A DNA stretch of 64,000 bases from positions 1,674,001-1,738,000 of the forward strand of contig NZ_JACBZS010000001.1 in assembly GCF_013408305.1 (NCBI RefSeq). Reading direction: 5' to 3'. Each line of letters starts with the position of its first letter. Within the stretch, counting starts at the first letter, position 1. The DNA comes from Naumannella cuiyingiana (GTDB lineage Bacteria; Actinomycetota; Actinomycetes; Propionibacteriales; Propionibacteriaceae). The translations under genes and the position numbers were made by a program. Positions 8,079 to 17,502 of this stretch are shown piece after piece. Below the pieces are notes generated by a model that did no database searches, was not told the DNA's origin, and was given only the letters and a program-made list of their open reading frames with translations.

Positions 8079-8891
8079 TCAGTCCAGCAGCTTTGCGCGC
8101 AGCCGCTCGGTGTCCGCCGCCGTCCAGCCGAGCCGGCCCAGGGCGGCCTCGATGCTGCCGTACTCGCCGATCAGGTGATCAAGGAAGGCGCGCATCGACT
8201 CGGGATTGGTCAGGTGGCTGGACAGCGGCCGCCCCTCGAGATTCGCCCGGTAGGTCTCCGAGCTGGCCAGCCGGTCGACGATCTGCTGCATCCGCTCGCT
8301 GGAGGCCGCATAGTCGGCGACCACCGCATCCTCGTCCGCGCCGACCAGCATCAGCGCCAGGGCCACGGTGGTGCCGGTCCGGTCCTTGCCCGCGGCGCAG
8401 TGCACGAGCACGGTGCCCTCGGCCTCGGCGATCGCGCGCAGCGCGCCGATCACCTGGTCGGGCCGGTCGGCCAGGTAGGACAGGTAGTGGGAGGCGAAGA
8501 CATTGTCGTGCCCCACGCTCGGGGTCAGTCCGACCCACGGCAGCGCCTGCTCGGCGACCCCCGACCCGGCGGACGCGCCGGAGACGTCGGCCGGGTCGTC
8601 GTCGGGCAGCGGCGTGGTGTCGGACTCGGGCAGGTAGGTGAACCGGCGTACCGTCACGCCCGGCTCGCGGGTGATCGGCCCGGGCCCCTCCTGGGCCACC
8701 TCGTAGTTGCTGCGCAGGTCGAGCACATCGGTCAGGCCCAGCTCGCGCAACTGGGCGAGATCGGCCTCGGTCAGCTCCTGCAGGTTGTCCGAGCGGAGCA
8801 GTACGCCGTCCCGGATCCGGCCGCCGTCGGCGGTCGGCGTACCACCAAGATCACGGGCATTGACGAGGGAATCGAAGCGCAGCCAAGGCAT
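8079..8891 (-). CDS. Tyrosine-protein phosphatase (PF13350-type)
   Basis: This 270-aa protein carries the Cys-based phosphatase loop HCAAGKDRTG preceded by GTVLVH, and an N-terminal NARDLGG with LRSDNL, the hallmark order of the MptpB/Y_phosphatase3 family. The fold hydrolyses phosphotyrosine or phosphoinositides. ATG 8891 (MPWLRFDSLVNARDLGG) fits the family start better than the longer frame. It has no export signal. It stands alone, 10 bp downstream of the DUF1772 gene on the same strand. Confidence 0.85.
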   Translation of the reverse strand: MPWLRFDSLVNARDLGGTPTADGGRIRDGVLLRSDNLQELTEADLAQLRELGLTDVLDLRSNYEVAQEGPGPITREPGVTVRRFTYLPESDTTPLPDDDPADVSGASAGSGVAEQALPWVGLTPSVGHDNVFASHYLSYLADRPDQVIGALRAIAEAEGTVLVHCAAGKDRTGTTVALALMLVGADEDAVVADYAASSERMQQIVDRLASSETYRANLEGRPLSSHLTNPESMRAFLDHLIGEYGSIEAALGRLGWTAADTERLRAKLLD

Positions 8892-8901
8892 GTTCTGGAG
8901 C

Positions 8902-9378
8902 CTAGCGGGCACCGCCTGCGGCCAGCGCCGCACCGAGCACGCCGGTGGCGAGCGAGGCGGTCAGCGCGATCGAGCGGATCGCGTTCAGGGCCAGCCAGCG
9001 CGATTCGAACGCCTGCCGCGCGGCGGCGAACGTCTGCTCGGTGTTGGCGAGCGCGCTGTTCAGGGGCACATGCCCGGCCACGGTGATCGCGATGCCGATC
9101 AGGCTGAGCGCCGCCGACGCGGTGATCAGCCAGCCCGCCGCGCCGCTGCCCCAGTACTGCCATGCGGCGATCGCGGTGAGGATCAGGCCGCCGAGGAAGA
9201 TCACCAGGAACAGCGGATTCAGGATCGCCTCGTTGACCCGTCGCATGGTGGTGACAAGGGTCTCGTCATCGGTTCGCGCGAGCGCCGGCATCACCGCATA
9301 GGAGAACACGGCCATCCCGCCCGCGAACAGGCCGGTCAACGTGAGGCCGATGGTGAGAATCGCGATCCGCACGGTCAT
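8902..9378 (-). CDS. DUF1772-family (anthrone oxygenase-like) membrane protein
   Basis: The 158-aa protein has four hydrophobic segments: ILTIGLTLTGLFAGGMAVFS, LNPLFLVIFLGGLILTAIAA, AAGWLITASAALSLIGIAIT and a C-terminal one. The GHVPLNSAL motif followed by FESRWLALNAIRS is characteristic of DUF1772. Some members act as anthrone oxygenases, most are uncharacterised. The phosphatase gene follows in the same direction. I would not assign a reaction. Confidence 0.7.
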   Translation of the reverse strand: MTVRIAILTIGLTLTGLFAGGMAVFSYAVMPALARTDDETLVTTMRRVNEAILNPLFLVIFLGGLILTAIAAWQYWGSGAAGWLITASAALSLIGIAITVAGHVPLNSALANTEQTFAAARQAFESRWLALNAIRSIALTASLATGVLGAALAAGGAR

Positions 9379-9454
9379 GGCACGAGTACAGCGCAGCGCC
9401 GGCAGAACTCTCCAGCATCGATCCGCTCGATTCCATGTCTGATCGTCTGACCCG

Positions 9455-12400
9455 TCAGGCGGTCCGCGGACGCAGGTACGCCCGGGGATCGGCCATCCGG
9501 CGACGGGCGATCGCCAGCACCCCGGCCGCGAGCGCCAGCACCAGCCAGAGCAGGCAACCGATGACCCCGTCGCTGACCCCGGGCCCACCGGTGATCACCG
9601 CGCGCACCCCGTTCAACGCGGGGGTCAGTGGCGACAGCGGCAGCAGCGCGGCGAACCAGCCCGGCACCGCCGAGAGGATGCCGCCGGCAGCCGTCAGCAC
9701 CACCATGATCACCGAGATCACCCGACCGGCACCGCCGAACCAGGCGACCAGCGCCTGGTTCACCGCGAGGAAGGATGCCCCGGCGAGCAGGAGGAAGCCG
9801 AACACCCCGAGCAGGGTGGGCAGCGCCAGGTTCAGCACGACCTGGCCGACGATGGTCAGCGCGAGCGCCTGGAGGGCGATGACGGCCGCCCCGGGCGCGA
9901 GCATCCGGGCGGCGAGCCGGGCCGACGACGCGCGCGAGGTGAGCGCCCGGGCCGGCACCGCGGCGAGCGCGAGGAACGTCGCGAGGCCGCCGAGCCACAG
10001 CGCCAGCACCATCAGCAGGCTGGTCGCGGTCGACTCGGGCAGCAGGTTCGCATCGGTGCCGTCGACGATCACCGGCTGCGCCGCAGCGGTCTTCAGCGCG
10101 ATCCGGTCCTGCGAGCTGTAGTTGGGCAGCTCGTCGACGCCGTCGGCCAGGCCGTCGGACAACTCCTTCGCGCCGCCCGCGAGCTGGCCCGATCCGTCCT
10201 GCAACCGCGCCATGCCGTCGGCGGCCTGCCGCGACCCGTCGGCGGCCTGGCGTACCCCGTCGACATAGGTACGCGTGCCTGCCGCCGCCTGCTCGGCGCC
10301 GTCGGCGAGCTGGTCCGCCCCGTCGGCGGCCTGGCGCAACTGGGGCGGCAGCGCGGCCAGGCCGTCCGCGAGCTGCCTGGTGCCGGCGGCGATCTGGTCG
10401 GCGCCCTGCGTCAGCGGGCCCATCCCGTCCGCGAGCTGGCGCGCACCGGGGGCGAGCTGCGCGGCGCCGGCGGCCGACTGCTCCACGCCGCCGGCCACCT
10501 GATCGGCCCCACCGGCGAGCTGCCGGGCGCCGGGCGCGAGCCGGCCCAGGCCGTCGGCGAGTTGCCCGGCGCCGGTGTCCAGTTGCCGTCCGCCGGCCGC
10601 CAGCGCGCCCAGCCCATCGGCGAGCTGGCCGCCGCGGGTGCCGAGCTCGCGGGCCCCGGACGCCGCCTCGGCGAGCGCCGGGTTGAGCTGGCGCAGTCCG
10701 TCCGCCGTCGCCCGCGCACCATCGGCGAAGCCGACCGCCCCGTCGGCGAAGGCCTGCACGCCCGGGCCGAGTCGCTCGGCGCCGTCGGCGAGTTGCGAGG
10801 CGCCGGAGCGCAGGTCGGCCGAGCCGGCAGTCAGCGCGTCGGCGCTCTCACCCACCCGCGCGGCCGCCGAGCGCAGCTCGGGCAGCCGGCCGGCGAAGTC
10901 GTCGAGCTGGTCCGCGGTCGCGCCGACCCCGGTGTCCAGGCGCGACGCGCCCTCGGCCAGCTCGCCCGCCGCGGCGGTCAGCGCGGGTCGCCCCTGCGCT
11001 CCGCTGGTCAGCCGCTGTTCGGCGGCCTCGGCCGTGCTGGCGGCGCCGGCCGCCCACGCCTCGCAGAGCCGGTCGCCGCCCTCCTCGTCGGCGTACGGGC
11101 AGGACCCGGGCGGGTCCTGGGCCAGCCGCGACAGGTACTGCCGGTACGCCGTGAGCCCCGCGTCGAGGCCCGCCGCGCCCTCGGCGACCTGGCCGGACCC
11201 GTCGCGCAGCGCGGCGATCCGATCCGCATCGGGGGCCTCGATGCCACCGATCGCCTCGGTCAGCGGCGCGATCCCTTCGCGGTTCAGCCGGTCGGCCCCG
11301 GACGTGTACTCCGCAACCCCGTCGGCGACGCGCCGGGCGCCCGGGGCGAGCGCGTCGGCGCCCTCGCGCAGCCGTGGCGCCGATTCGCTCAACTCGCCGG
11401 CGCCGGCGACCAGCCGGTCGGCCCCGGCCGGCAGCTCGGCGGTCGCGGCGGTGAGCCGATCCAGGCCGCCGGCGAGCTCGGTGGTGCCGTTCGCCAACTG
11501 CCGGGACCCGTCGGCGGACCGGGTCAGCCCGTCGGCCAGCGGTCCGGTCCCCTCGGCCAGCCGGCGAGCACCGGCGGCGGAGGATTCGAGGCCGTCGGCC
11601 ACCGGGGCGGCACCGTCGGCCACCTGTCGGGCCCCGGGAGCCAGCCGGCCGAGCCCGTCGGCGAGCTGGCTGCTGCCATCGGCGAGCTGCCGGGCGCCGG
11701 GGGCGACCTGGCGCAGGCCGCCGGCGAGCTGACCGGCGCCGTCGGCGAGCTGGCCGGTCTGGCCGGGCAGCTCGGCGGTCCCGTCAGCGGCCCGGTCGAG
11801 GCCGCCGGCGAGCTGCCGCGTACCCGCCGCGAGTTGATCACTGCCGGCGACCAGTTGATCACCGCCGGTCGACAGTTGACCCATGCCGTCGGCGAGCTCG
11901 TCGATACCGTCGCGGGCCCGGCCCACGCCGGTGTTCAGCTCGCCCGCACCGTCGGACAAGTCGCTCGCCCCGTCGGCCACCCGGCGGAACTGCTTGCCCG
12001 ACTCGTTGAACCCCAGATAGATCTGATCAAGGTAGTTCTCGGTCAGCTCGCGGCCGGCCCGGTTGGCGGCAACGTCGGCGATCTGTTGACCGATGGCCGA
12101 ATCCGCGACCCCGGTGGTCCGGGAGGTCTGCACGTCGATCACGGCCTTGCGCGCCTTGTCGGCGTCGGAGAAGCTCGTCGCGTTCTCGGAGAAGTTCTTC
12201 GGGATGGTGACCACCGCGACGAAGCGGCCGGTGGCGAGGCCCGCGTCGGCATTCTCCTGATCGGCGAGCACCCAGGTGAAGTTCTCGTCCTGTTCGGTGA
12301 CCAGCCCGGCCGCGAGCTGGCGCCCGAGCGGGACGAACTGGCCGTTGATCCGGGTGCCGTCGTCGAGGTTGACCACCGCGGCCTGGACCCGGCTCAGGCG

Positions 12401-12523
12401 ATCGGTCGCCTGCCAGGTCGCGGCGAGGAAGCCGCCCGCGACGATCACCGGGATCAGCAGCACCCCGAGCAGGGTGAACCAGCCGGCCGGCCGGGTGCGG
12501 GGACGCTCCAGGTCGAGGCTCAT
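9455..12523 (-). CDS. YhgE/Pip-family membrane protein with expanded heptad repeats
   Basis: This 1022-aa protein starts MSLDLERPRTRPAGWFTLLG, has one N-terminal transmembrane helix, a folded region containing TIPKNFSENATS, and then two long runs of the heptad ADGxxQL (about residues 190-410 and 550-800). Between them is a short insert with two cysteines (SCPYADEEGGDRLCEAW). The C-terminal ~200 residues are an ABC-2 type membrane domain. B. subtilis YhgE, the type member, is nearer 775 aa, so the stalk is enlarged. Its start overlaps the MMPL stop by 4 bp. An envelope-spanning role in export with MMPL is inferred. Confidence 0.82.
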   Translation of the reverse strand: MSLDLERPRTRPAGWFTLLGVLLIPVIVAGGFLAATWQATDRLSRVQAAVVNLDDGTRINGQFVPLGRQLAAGLVTEQDENFTWVLADQENADAGLATGRFVAVVTIPKNFSENATSFSDADKARKAVIDVQTSRTTGVADSAIGQQIADVAANRAGRELTENYLDQIYLGFNESGKQFRRVADGASDLSDGAGELNTGVGRARDGIDELADGMGQLSTGGDQLVAGSDQLAAGTRQLAGGLDRAADGTAELPGQTGQLADGAGQLAGGLRQVAPGARQLADGSSQLADGLGRLAPGARQVADGAAPVADGLESSAAGARRLAEGTGPLADGLTRSADGSRQLANGTTELAGGLDRLTAATAELPAGADRLVAGAGELSESAPRLREGADALAPGARRVADGVAEYTSGADRLNREGIAPLTEAIGGIEAPDADRIAALRDGSGQVAEGAAGLDAGLTAYRQYLSRLAQDPPGSCPYADEEGGDRLCEAWAAGAASTAEAAEQRLTSGAQGRPALTAAAGELAEGASRLDTGVGATADQLDDFAGRLPELRSAAARVGESADALTAGSADLRSGASQLADGAERLGPGVQAFADGAVGFADGARATADGLRQLNPALAEAASGARELGTRGGQLADGLGALAAGGRQLDTGAGQLADGLGRLAPGARQLAGGADQVAGGVEQSAAGAAQLAPGARQLADGMGPLTQGADQIAAGTRQLADGLAALPPQLRQAADGADQLADGAEQAAAGTRTYVDGVRQAADGSRQAADGMARLQDGSGQLAGGAKELSDGLADGVDELPNYSSQDRIALKTAAAQPVIVDGTDANLLPESTATSLLMVLALWLGGLATFLALAAVPARALTSRASSARLAARMLAPGAAVIALQALALTIVGQVVLNLALPTLLGVFGFLLLAGASFLAVNQALVAWFGGAGRVISVIMVVLTAAGGILSAVPGWFAALLPLSPLTPALNGVRAVITGGPGVSDGVIGCLLWLVLALAAGVLAIARRRMADPRAYLRPRTA

Positions 12524-15336
12524 CGCAGTGCTCCTTCCCCGGCCAACACCGGTTCGCGGTCGAGTCGGTCCGGCCGGACCGGGCCGAGTGTCAGTAGGTG
12601 GTAGCCGCCGGGCAGCAGGTCGTCGAGCAGCCCCGCGTCCGCCGCGCCGAGGATCAGCGCGCCGGCCGGTTCCGGCCCCGCGCCCATCCGGCGTACCAGC
12701 CCGGCGAGCCGAGTCCGCTCGTCGTGGCTGTGCAACGCATCGGCACCGTCGACGATGATCACGCCGGCGTCGCCGCGCGCCGCCCGGTCCAGGGCGCGCG
12801 CCACCGAGTCGTCGTGCACGGCGTCGATCAGTTCGGTACGCCGGCGCACCTTCCCCGCCTCGCCGGGCAGCAGACCGCCGGCCACCCGGGCGCGGCCGTC
12901 CACCGGCTCCATCCGCCCGGACAGCGCAAGCAACAGCGGGGTACGCGCGGACGGTTCGCCCTCCACCACGAGCACCTCGCCGGGCCGGATCCGCAGATCG
13001 ACGGGCGGCGCCAGCAACTCGCCGCGCGCTCCGACGGTGAAGTTCTCGGCGTAGGCGGCCCACGGATTCGGGTTGGCCGGCCAGTCCGCATGCCGCAGCA
13101 CCTCGCCGACCCGTTCGCCCTCGACGTCGAGGGAGGGCAGCAGCTTGTCCAGCCAGCGGGGCAGCCACCAGGCGCGGTCGCCGAGCAGCGCCATCACCGC
13201 GGGAACCAGCACCATCCGGACCAGGAAGGCATCGGCGAAGATGCCGACCGCCAGGCCGAAGGCGATCGCCTTGATCGCCCCGTCGCCCTCGGGGACGAAG
13301 AAGGCGAAGACGAAGAACATGATCAACGCCGCGGCGACCACCACCCGGGCGGAGCCGACGAAGCCGCGTTCGATCGCTCCGCGAGCACTGCGGCCGTGGG
13401 CGTACTCCTCCCGCATCCGCGAGACCAGGAAGACCTCATAGTCCATCGCCAGGCCGAACAGGATGCCCATCAACATGATCGGGAAGAACGAGATCACCGG
13501 GCCGGGTTGTTCGAGATTGGCGAGCTGGCGCAGGTGACCCTCGTTGAAGACCAGGGTGGTCGCGCCCAGCGCCGCGCCGACGCTGAGCAGGAATCCGGCG
13601 GCTGCCTTGATCGGCACCACGATCGACCGGAAGACCATGGTCAGCAAGATCAGCGAGAGCCCGACGACGAAGATCCCGAACGGCACCATGGCGGCGCCGA
13701 GGCGCTCGGTGACGTCGATCTGGGCGGCGGTGGTGCCGGTGACGGCGGTCTGCACGTCGTACTCGGCGAGCCAGCGTCCCTCCTGGCCACGCAGCCGCTG
13801 GACCAGGTCCGCGGTCGCCGGATCGGACGGCGCGGTCGTCGGGATGATCTGGATGAAGCCGGTGTCGGCATTGCGGTTCGGCGTGGACAGCGGCACGCTG
13901 GCGACCCCGGGCACCTTCTCGATGTCGGCCTTCAGGTCGTCCATCAGCGCGACCGGGTCATTGCTGCCGATGATCTCCGCGGTGACGATCAGCGGGCCGT
14001 TGTAGCCGACGCCGAAGTGTTCGGTGATCAAGTCATAGGTGATCTTGTCGGGCGCGTCGGAGTTCTTCTGCCCGGAGTCGGGCAGGGCGAGCTGCAGGTT
14101 GCCGGCCGGCAGGGACAACGCGCCGAGAACGAGCACCACCAGCGCGATGGTCAGCACGGGGACCTTGGTGACCAGGCGTACCCAGCCCCGGAAGAATCCG
14201 CGCGGCGCCTCGTCGCCATGGTCGGCGGCCGCGTCCGTGGTCGCGGGCGCGCCGTTGGTGGCGGGTACGCCGTTGGTCGCGGGCTCGCCGGCGGCGCGCC
14301 GGCTGCGCCCGGAGCGCGGCCGCATCCGCTCGCCGAGGAAGCCCATCAGGGCGGGCAGCAGGGTGAGCGCGATCAGCACGGCGACGACCACCGCGGCGGC
14401 GGCGAAGCCACCCATCACGGTGAGGAAGGGCAGGTTGGCCACGGCCAGCCCGCAGAGCGCGATGACGACGGTCAGCCCGGCGAAGACCACCGCCGAGCCG
14501 GCGGTCGCGACGGCGCGGGAGACCGATTCCTCCAGGTCCATCCCGCGGGCAAGTTGATCACGGTGCCGGGACAGGATGAACAGCGCATAGTCGATGCCGA
14601 CGGCGAGCCCGAGCATCACCGCGAGCATCGGGGTGGAGGAATTGACCTGGGTCAACGCGGTCAGCACCAGCAACAGCGTCATCGAGATCGCCACGCCGAG
14701 CACCGCGGTGATCAGGGGTACGCCGGCCGCGATCAGCGAGCCCAGGGTGAGCGCGAGGACGACGAGTGCCACAGCGAGGCCGATCAGCTCGACCACGCTG
14801 AGGCGGGGCAGCTCGGTCGAATAGACCTCGCCGCCGAGCTCGGCCCGGGCACCGTCGGGCAGGTCGGCGCGGACCGTGCCCAGCGCGCTCTGCAGCGCGG
14901 TGTCCTGCTCGTCGGTGAACTCCTCGGCCTCGATCGGCATCTGCGCGCGAACGATCGCGGCCCGGCCGTCGGAGCTGATCAGACCCTCGATGTCGTCGTC
15001 ATAGGGGTCGGTGACGCTGTCGACGAAGTCGAGGTCCTCGACCGACTCGCGGTAGTCGCCGATCGCGTCGCGGTAGACCCGGTCGCGGATGTCGGCGCCG
15101 GGCGCGGCGACCACGACCAAGGTGGCCGAGGTGCCGGAGACCTCGGGAAAGGTCATCTTGAGCTGATCGAGGGCCGCCATCGACTCGGCGCCGGGGATCC
15201 GGAACTCGTTGTCGAACGGCCGCATCACGGCCGCGCCGACACCGCCGAGGACGACCAGGGCGAGCAGCCAGCCGAGCAGCACGCGACCGCGGCGGTGGAA
15301 GCAGAAACGCCCGAGGGCGTACAGATAGCTCGACAT
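12520..15336 (-). CDS. MMPL-family RND transporter with degenerate C-terminal ABC-ATPase domain
   Basis: The protein has 938 aa. Residues 1-700 are a standard MMPL: helix 1 after RGRVLLGWLLALVVLGGVGA, two periplasmic loops, and the proton-relay region IDYALFILSRHRDQLARG with the second copy LAMDYEVFLVSRMREEYAHG. From about residue 755 there is an added domain: LRIRPGEVLVVEGE, then PSARTPLLLALSGR in place of a Walker A, and GVIIVDGADAL in place of Walker B. No LSGGQ is visible, so nucleotide hydrolysis is unlikely. It heads an operon with the YhgE/Pip gene and is divergent from a TetR. Lipid or polyketide export is family-level inference. Confidence 0.85.
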   Translation of the reverse strand: MSSYLYALGRFCFHRRGRVLLGWLLALVVLGGVGAAVMRPFDNEFRIPGAESMAALDQLKMTFPEVSGTSATLVVVAAPGADIRDRVYRDAIGDYRESVEDLDFVDSVTDPYDDDIEGLISSDGRAAIVRAQMPIEAEEFTDEQDTALQSALGTVRADLPDGARAELGGEVYSTELPRLSVVELIGLAVALVVLALTLGSLIAAGVPLITAVLGVAISMTLLLVLTALTQVNSSTPMLAVMLGLAVGIDYALFILSRHRDQLARGMDLEESVSRAVATAGSAVVFAGLTVVIALCGLAVANLPFLTVMGGFAAAAVVVAVLIALTLLPALMGFLGERMRPRSGRSRRAAGEPATNGVPATNGAPATTDAAADHGDEAPRGFFRGWVRLVTKVPVLTIALVVLVLGALSLPAGNLQLALPDSGQKNSDAPDKITYDLITEHFGVGYNGPLIVTAEIIGSNDPVALMDDLKADIEKVPGVASVPLSTPNRNADTGFIQIIPTTAPSDPATADLVQRLRGQEGRWLAEYDVQTAVTGTTAAQIDVTERLGAAMVPFGIFVVGLSLILLTMVFRSIVVPIKAAAGFLLSVGAALGATTLVFNEGHLRQLANLEQPGPVISFFPIMLMGILFGLAMDYEVFLVSRMREEYAHGRSARGAIERGFVGSARVVVAAALIMFFVFAFFVPEGDGAIKAIAFGLAVGIFADAFLVRMVLVPAVMALLGDRAWWLPRWLDKLLPSLDVEGERVGEVLRHADWPANPNPWAAYAENFTVGARGELLAPPVDLRIRPGEVLVVEGEPSARTPLLLALSGRMEPVDGRARVAGGLLPGEAGKVRRRTELIDAVHDDSVARALDRAARGDAGVIIVDGADALHSHDERTRLAGLVRRMGAGPEPAGALILGAADAGLLDDLLPGGYHLLTLGPVRPDRLDREPVLAGEGALR

Positions 15337-15377
15337 CGCAATCCTTGGCGGTGGGTAGGAAGTCGGGATAGAGTTCC

Positions 15378-15412
15378 GGATACGAAGCTGTATCCGATAC
15401 GGAACTGTATCG
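15378..15412. promoter_or_regulatory. Two tandem 18-bp palindromes, TetR operators
   Basis: GGATAC-GAAGCT-GTATCC (15378-15395) and CGATAC-GGAACT-GTATCG (15395-15412) share one base and are spaced 17 bp centre to centre, so two repressor dimers could sit on nearly opposite, neighbouring faces of the DNA. The pair lies between the divergent MMPL operon (start 15336) and TetR gene (start 15461). Confidence 0.75.
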
Positions 15413-15460
15413 GACGAGTCTGCCCGACCCAACCCCTGCCCCACAGCCCGGAGGAGTTCC

Positions 15461-16087
15461 ATGCCGCAGGCCGGCGAGTCGCAGATCAGCGTGCGCCGCG
15501 AGCAGACCCGCGAGCGGCTGCGCGAGGCTGCGCTGGAGGTCTTCGCCGAGCGCGGCATCCTCGCCGGCAGCGTCGAGGAGATCTCGGAGCGAGCGGGCTT
15601 CACGCGCGGGGCGTTCTACTCCAACTACGGCTCCAAGGACGACCTGTGCCTGGAACTGCTCCGGGGGCTGGTGCAGACCCAGGTCGGCACGAGCTTGGAT
15701 GCCATCGCCCGGATCGGCGCGTCCGCGGTCAGCCTGGACAGTGTCGCCGAGCAGGCCGCCGACGTGTTCGCGCTGCTCCAACCACAGGATCGGACGCGCG
15801 CGCTGTTCCTGGCCGAGATCGAGCTGTACGCCGCGCGTACCCCCGAGTTCACCCAGCGCTACCGCGAACACGAGCGCGAGCTCAAGGGCGCCTTCGCCGA
15901 TGTGATGCGCGCCGCGGTCGACCGGGTGGGGCTGGCCTGGGCGGTTCCGGAGGCGGAGGCGGCCGAGCTGCTGGGCACGGTGCACCACCAGTTCGTGGAC
16001 ACGTGGCTGTTGACCGGCGAGTTCGACAAGCAGGCGCTGGAGCGGTTGCTCCGCCCGCTGCTGCGGGCGCTGCTGGTCAGTCGCTGA
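15461..16087 (+). CDS. TetR-family regulator of the MMPL/YhgE operon
   Basis: This 208-aa protein has the Tet[24 protein letters not shown], the AefR/AcrR-like form with FYSNYGSK. The start ATG at 15461 follows CCGGAGGAG at a good distance. The C-terminal region ([20 protein letters not shown]) resembles the TetR_C domains of lipid-exporter regulators. It is divergent from mmpL, with twin operators between the two, so it very probably represses both. Confidence 0.87.
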   Translation: MPQAGESQISVRREQTRERLREAALEVFAERGILAGSVEEISERAGFTRGAFYSNYGSKDDLCLELLRGLVQTQVGTSLDAIARIGASAVSLDSVAEQAADVFALLQPQDRTRALFLAEIELYAARTPEFTQRYREHERELKGAFADVMRAAVDRVGLAWAVPEAEAAELLGTVHHQFVDTWLLTGEFDKQALERLLRPLLRALLVSR

Positions 16088-16145
16088 CGGGGGCTGCTTC
16101 GGGCCTAGACTCTGGCCAGGACATCGGACCAATGGAGGACCGCTC

Positions 16146-17390
16146 ATGCCGATTCGGATGCAGCGCCGGCTGCCCAGCCTGGCCGACCTGCGGCCGCTGA
16201 TGGGCTTCCGCGCCCCGGAGTTGAACCCCCGCAGGCGCCGGCTGGCGAAGGCGCTGACCATCGCGGACCTGCGGCGGATCGCGAAGCGACGCACCCCGCG
16301 CGGGGCGTTCGACTACACCGACGGCGCGGCCGAGGGCGAGTTGTCGCTGCGGCGCGCGCGGCAGGCGTTCAAGGATGTGGAGTTCCATCCTCGGGTGCTG
16401 CGCGATGTGTCCCGGGTCGACACCGGCTGGGACGTTCTCGGCGCCCGGGTCGCCCAGCCGTTCGGCATCGCACCGACCGGATTCACCCGGATGATGCAGT
16501 CCGAGGGAGAACGCGCGGGCGCGACCGCGGCCGAGGCGGCGGGCATCCCGTTCGCGCTGTCGACGATGGGCACGACATCGATCGAGGATGTGGCGCAGGC
16601 GGCCCCGGGCGCGCGGCGCTGGTTCCAGCTCTATCTGTGGAACGATCGCGAGGCATCGCTGGAGCTGGTGCGGCGGGCCTGGTCGTCGGGCTATGACACC
16701 TTGCTGGTGACGGTGGACACGCCGGTCGCCGGGAACCGGATGCGCGATGTCCGCAACGGGTTCACGGTGCCGCCGAGCCTGACGCCGGCAACCGTGCTGG
16801 ACGCGGCGTGGCGGCCGGAGTGGTGGATCAACTTCCTGACCACCGAGCCGTTGAGCTTCGCCTCGATCAGCGGCGGCCCGGAGGGCGTGATCAAGCAGAT
16901 CAACACCATGTTCGATCCGACGATCTCACCGGAGGTGGTGCGGGAGGTACGCGCGCTGTGGCCGGGCAAGCTCGTGATCAAGGGCATCCAGTCCGTGGAG
17001 GACGCGCGGGATGCGGTCGGGATGGGCGCCGACGCCGTGCTGTTGTCCAATCACGGCGGTCGGCAGTTGGACCGGGCGCCGGTGCCGTTCCACCTGTTGC
17101 CGGATGTGGTGCGCGAGGTCGGCTCGGACGCCGAGGTCCACATCGACACCGGCATCACCGACGGCGCCGACATCGTCGCGGCGATCGCGCACGGCGCGCG
17201 GTTCACGCTGGTCGGGCGGGCGTACCTCTATGGCCTGATGGCCGGCGGTCGCGAGGGCGTCGACCGGATGATCGCGATCTTGTCCTCCCAGGTGAAGCGG
17301 ACCATGCAGTTGCTCGGGGTCGCGTCGCTGGAGGAACTGGAGCCGGGGCACGTCACCCAGCTCGTCCGGATGGCGCCCCGCGCCCGCTGA
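16146..17390 (+). CDS. lldD: FMN-dependent alpha-hydroxy-acid dehydrogenase (L-lactate dehydrogenase-like)
   Basis: The 414-aa protein is full length for the family. FMN contacts are seen in [20 protein letters not shown] and in [15 protein letters not shown], and the catalytic histidine is His303 in SNHGGRQLD. It oxidises an L-2-hydroxy acid, most likely L-lactate, to the keto acid and passes electrons to the quinone pool or oxygen. A GGAGG lies 8 nt before ATG 16146. It is monocistronic, starting 58 bp after the TetR gene. Mycofactocin-linked or glycolate-type substrates are alternatives. Confidence 0.85.
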   Translation: MPIRMQRRLPSLADLRPLMGFRAPELNPRRRRLAKALTIADLRRIAKRRTPRGAFDYTDGAAEGELSLRRARQAFKDVEFHPRVLRDVSRVDTGWDVLGARVAQPFGIAPTGFTRMMQSEGERAGATAAEAAGIPFALSTMGTTSIEDVAQAAPGARRWFQLYLWNDREASLELVRRAWSSGYDTLLVTVDTPVAGNRMRDVRNGFTVPPSLTPATVLDAAWRPEWWINFLTTEPLSFASISGGPEGVIKQINTMFDPTISPEVVREVRALWPGKLVIKGIQSVEDARDAVGMGADAVLLSNHGGRQLDRAPVPFHLLPDVVREVGSDAEVHIDTGITDGADIVAAIAHGARFTLVGRAYLYGLMAGGREGVDRMIAILSSQVKRTMQLLGVASLEELEPGHVTQLVRMAPRAR

Positions 17391-17457
17391 GCCCCCGCGC
17401 CGATCGGGCACGCGCCGATCGGGCAGGCGTACCCAATCCCTTCGTGAGCTATCGCCC

Positions 17458-17475
17458 CCTGAGGTCCGCCTCAGG
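17458..17475. terminator. Hairpin between convergent genes, possible bidirectional terminator
   Basis: CCTGAGG-TCCG-CCTCAGG forms a perfect 7-bp stem with a 4-base loop between the convergent lldD and glycosyltransferase genes. There is no U tract, as is common in high-GC actinobacteria. The same gap carries a 15-bp direct repeat, GCGCCGATCGGGCA-type, twice in tandem at about 17397-17427. Confidence 0.5.
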
Positions 17476-17502
17476 CGGCGACAACTGACGACACGATGGC
17501 CG

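Noticed and set aside
12598-16200. A 1200-codon plus-strand open frame opposite the MMPL gene
   Set aside because: It is rich in Arg, Gly, Asp and His with no domain, the usual antisense shadow of a GC-rich gene; the minus-strand MMPL motifs are unmistakable.
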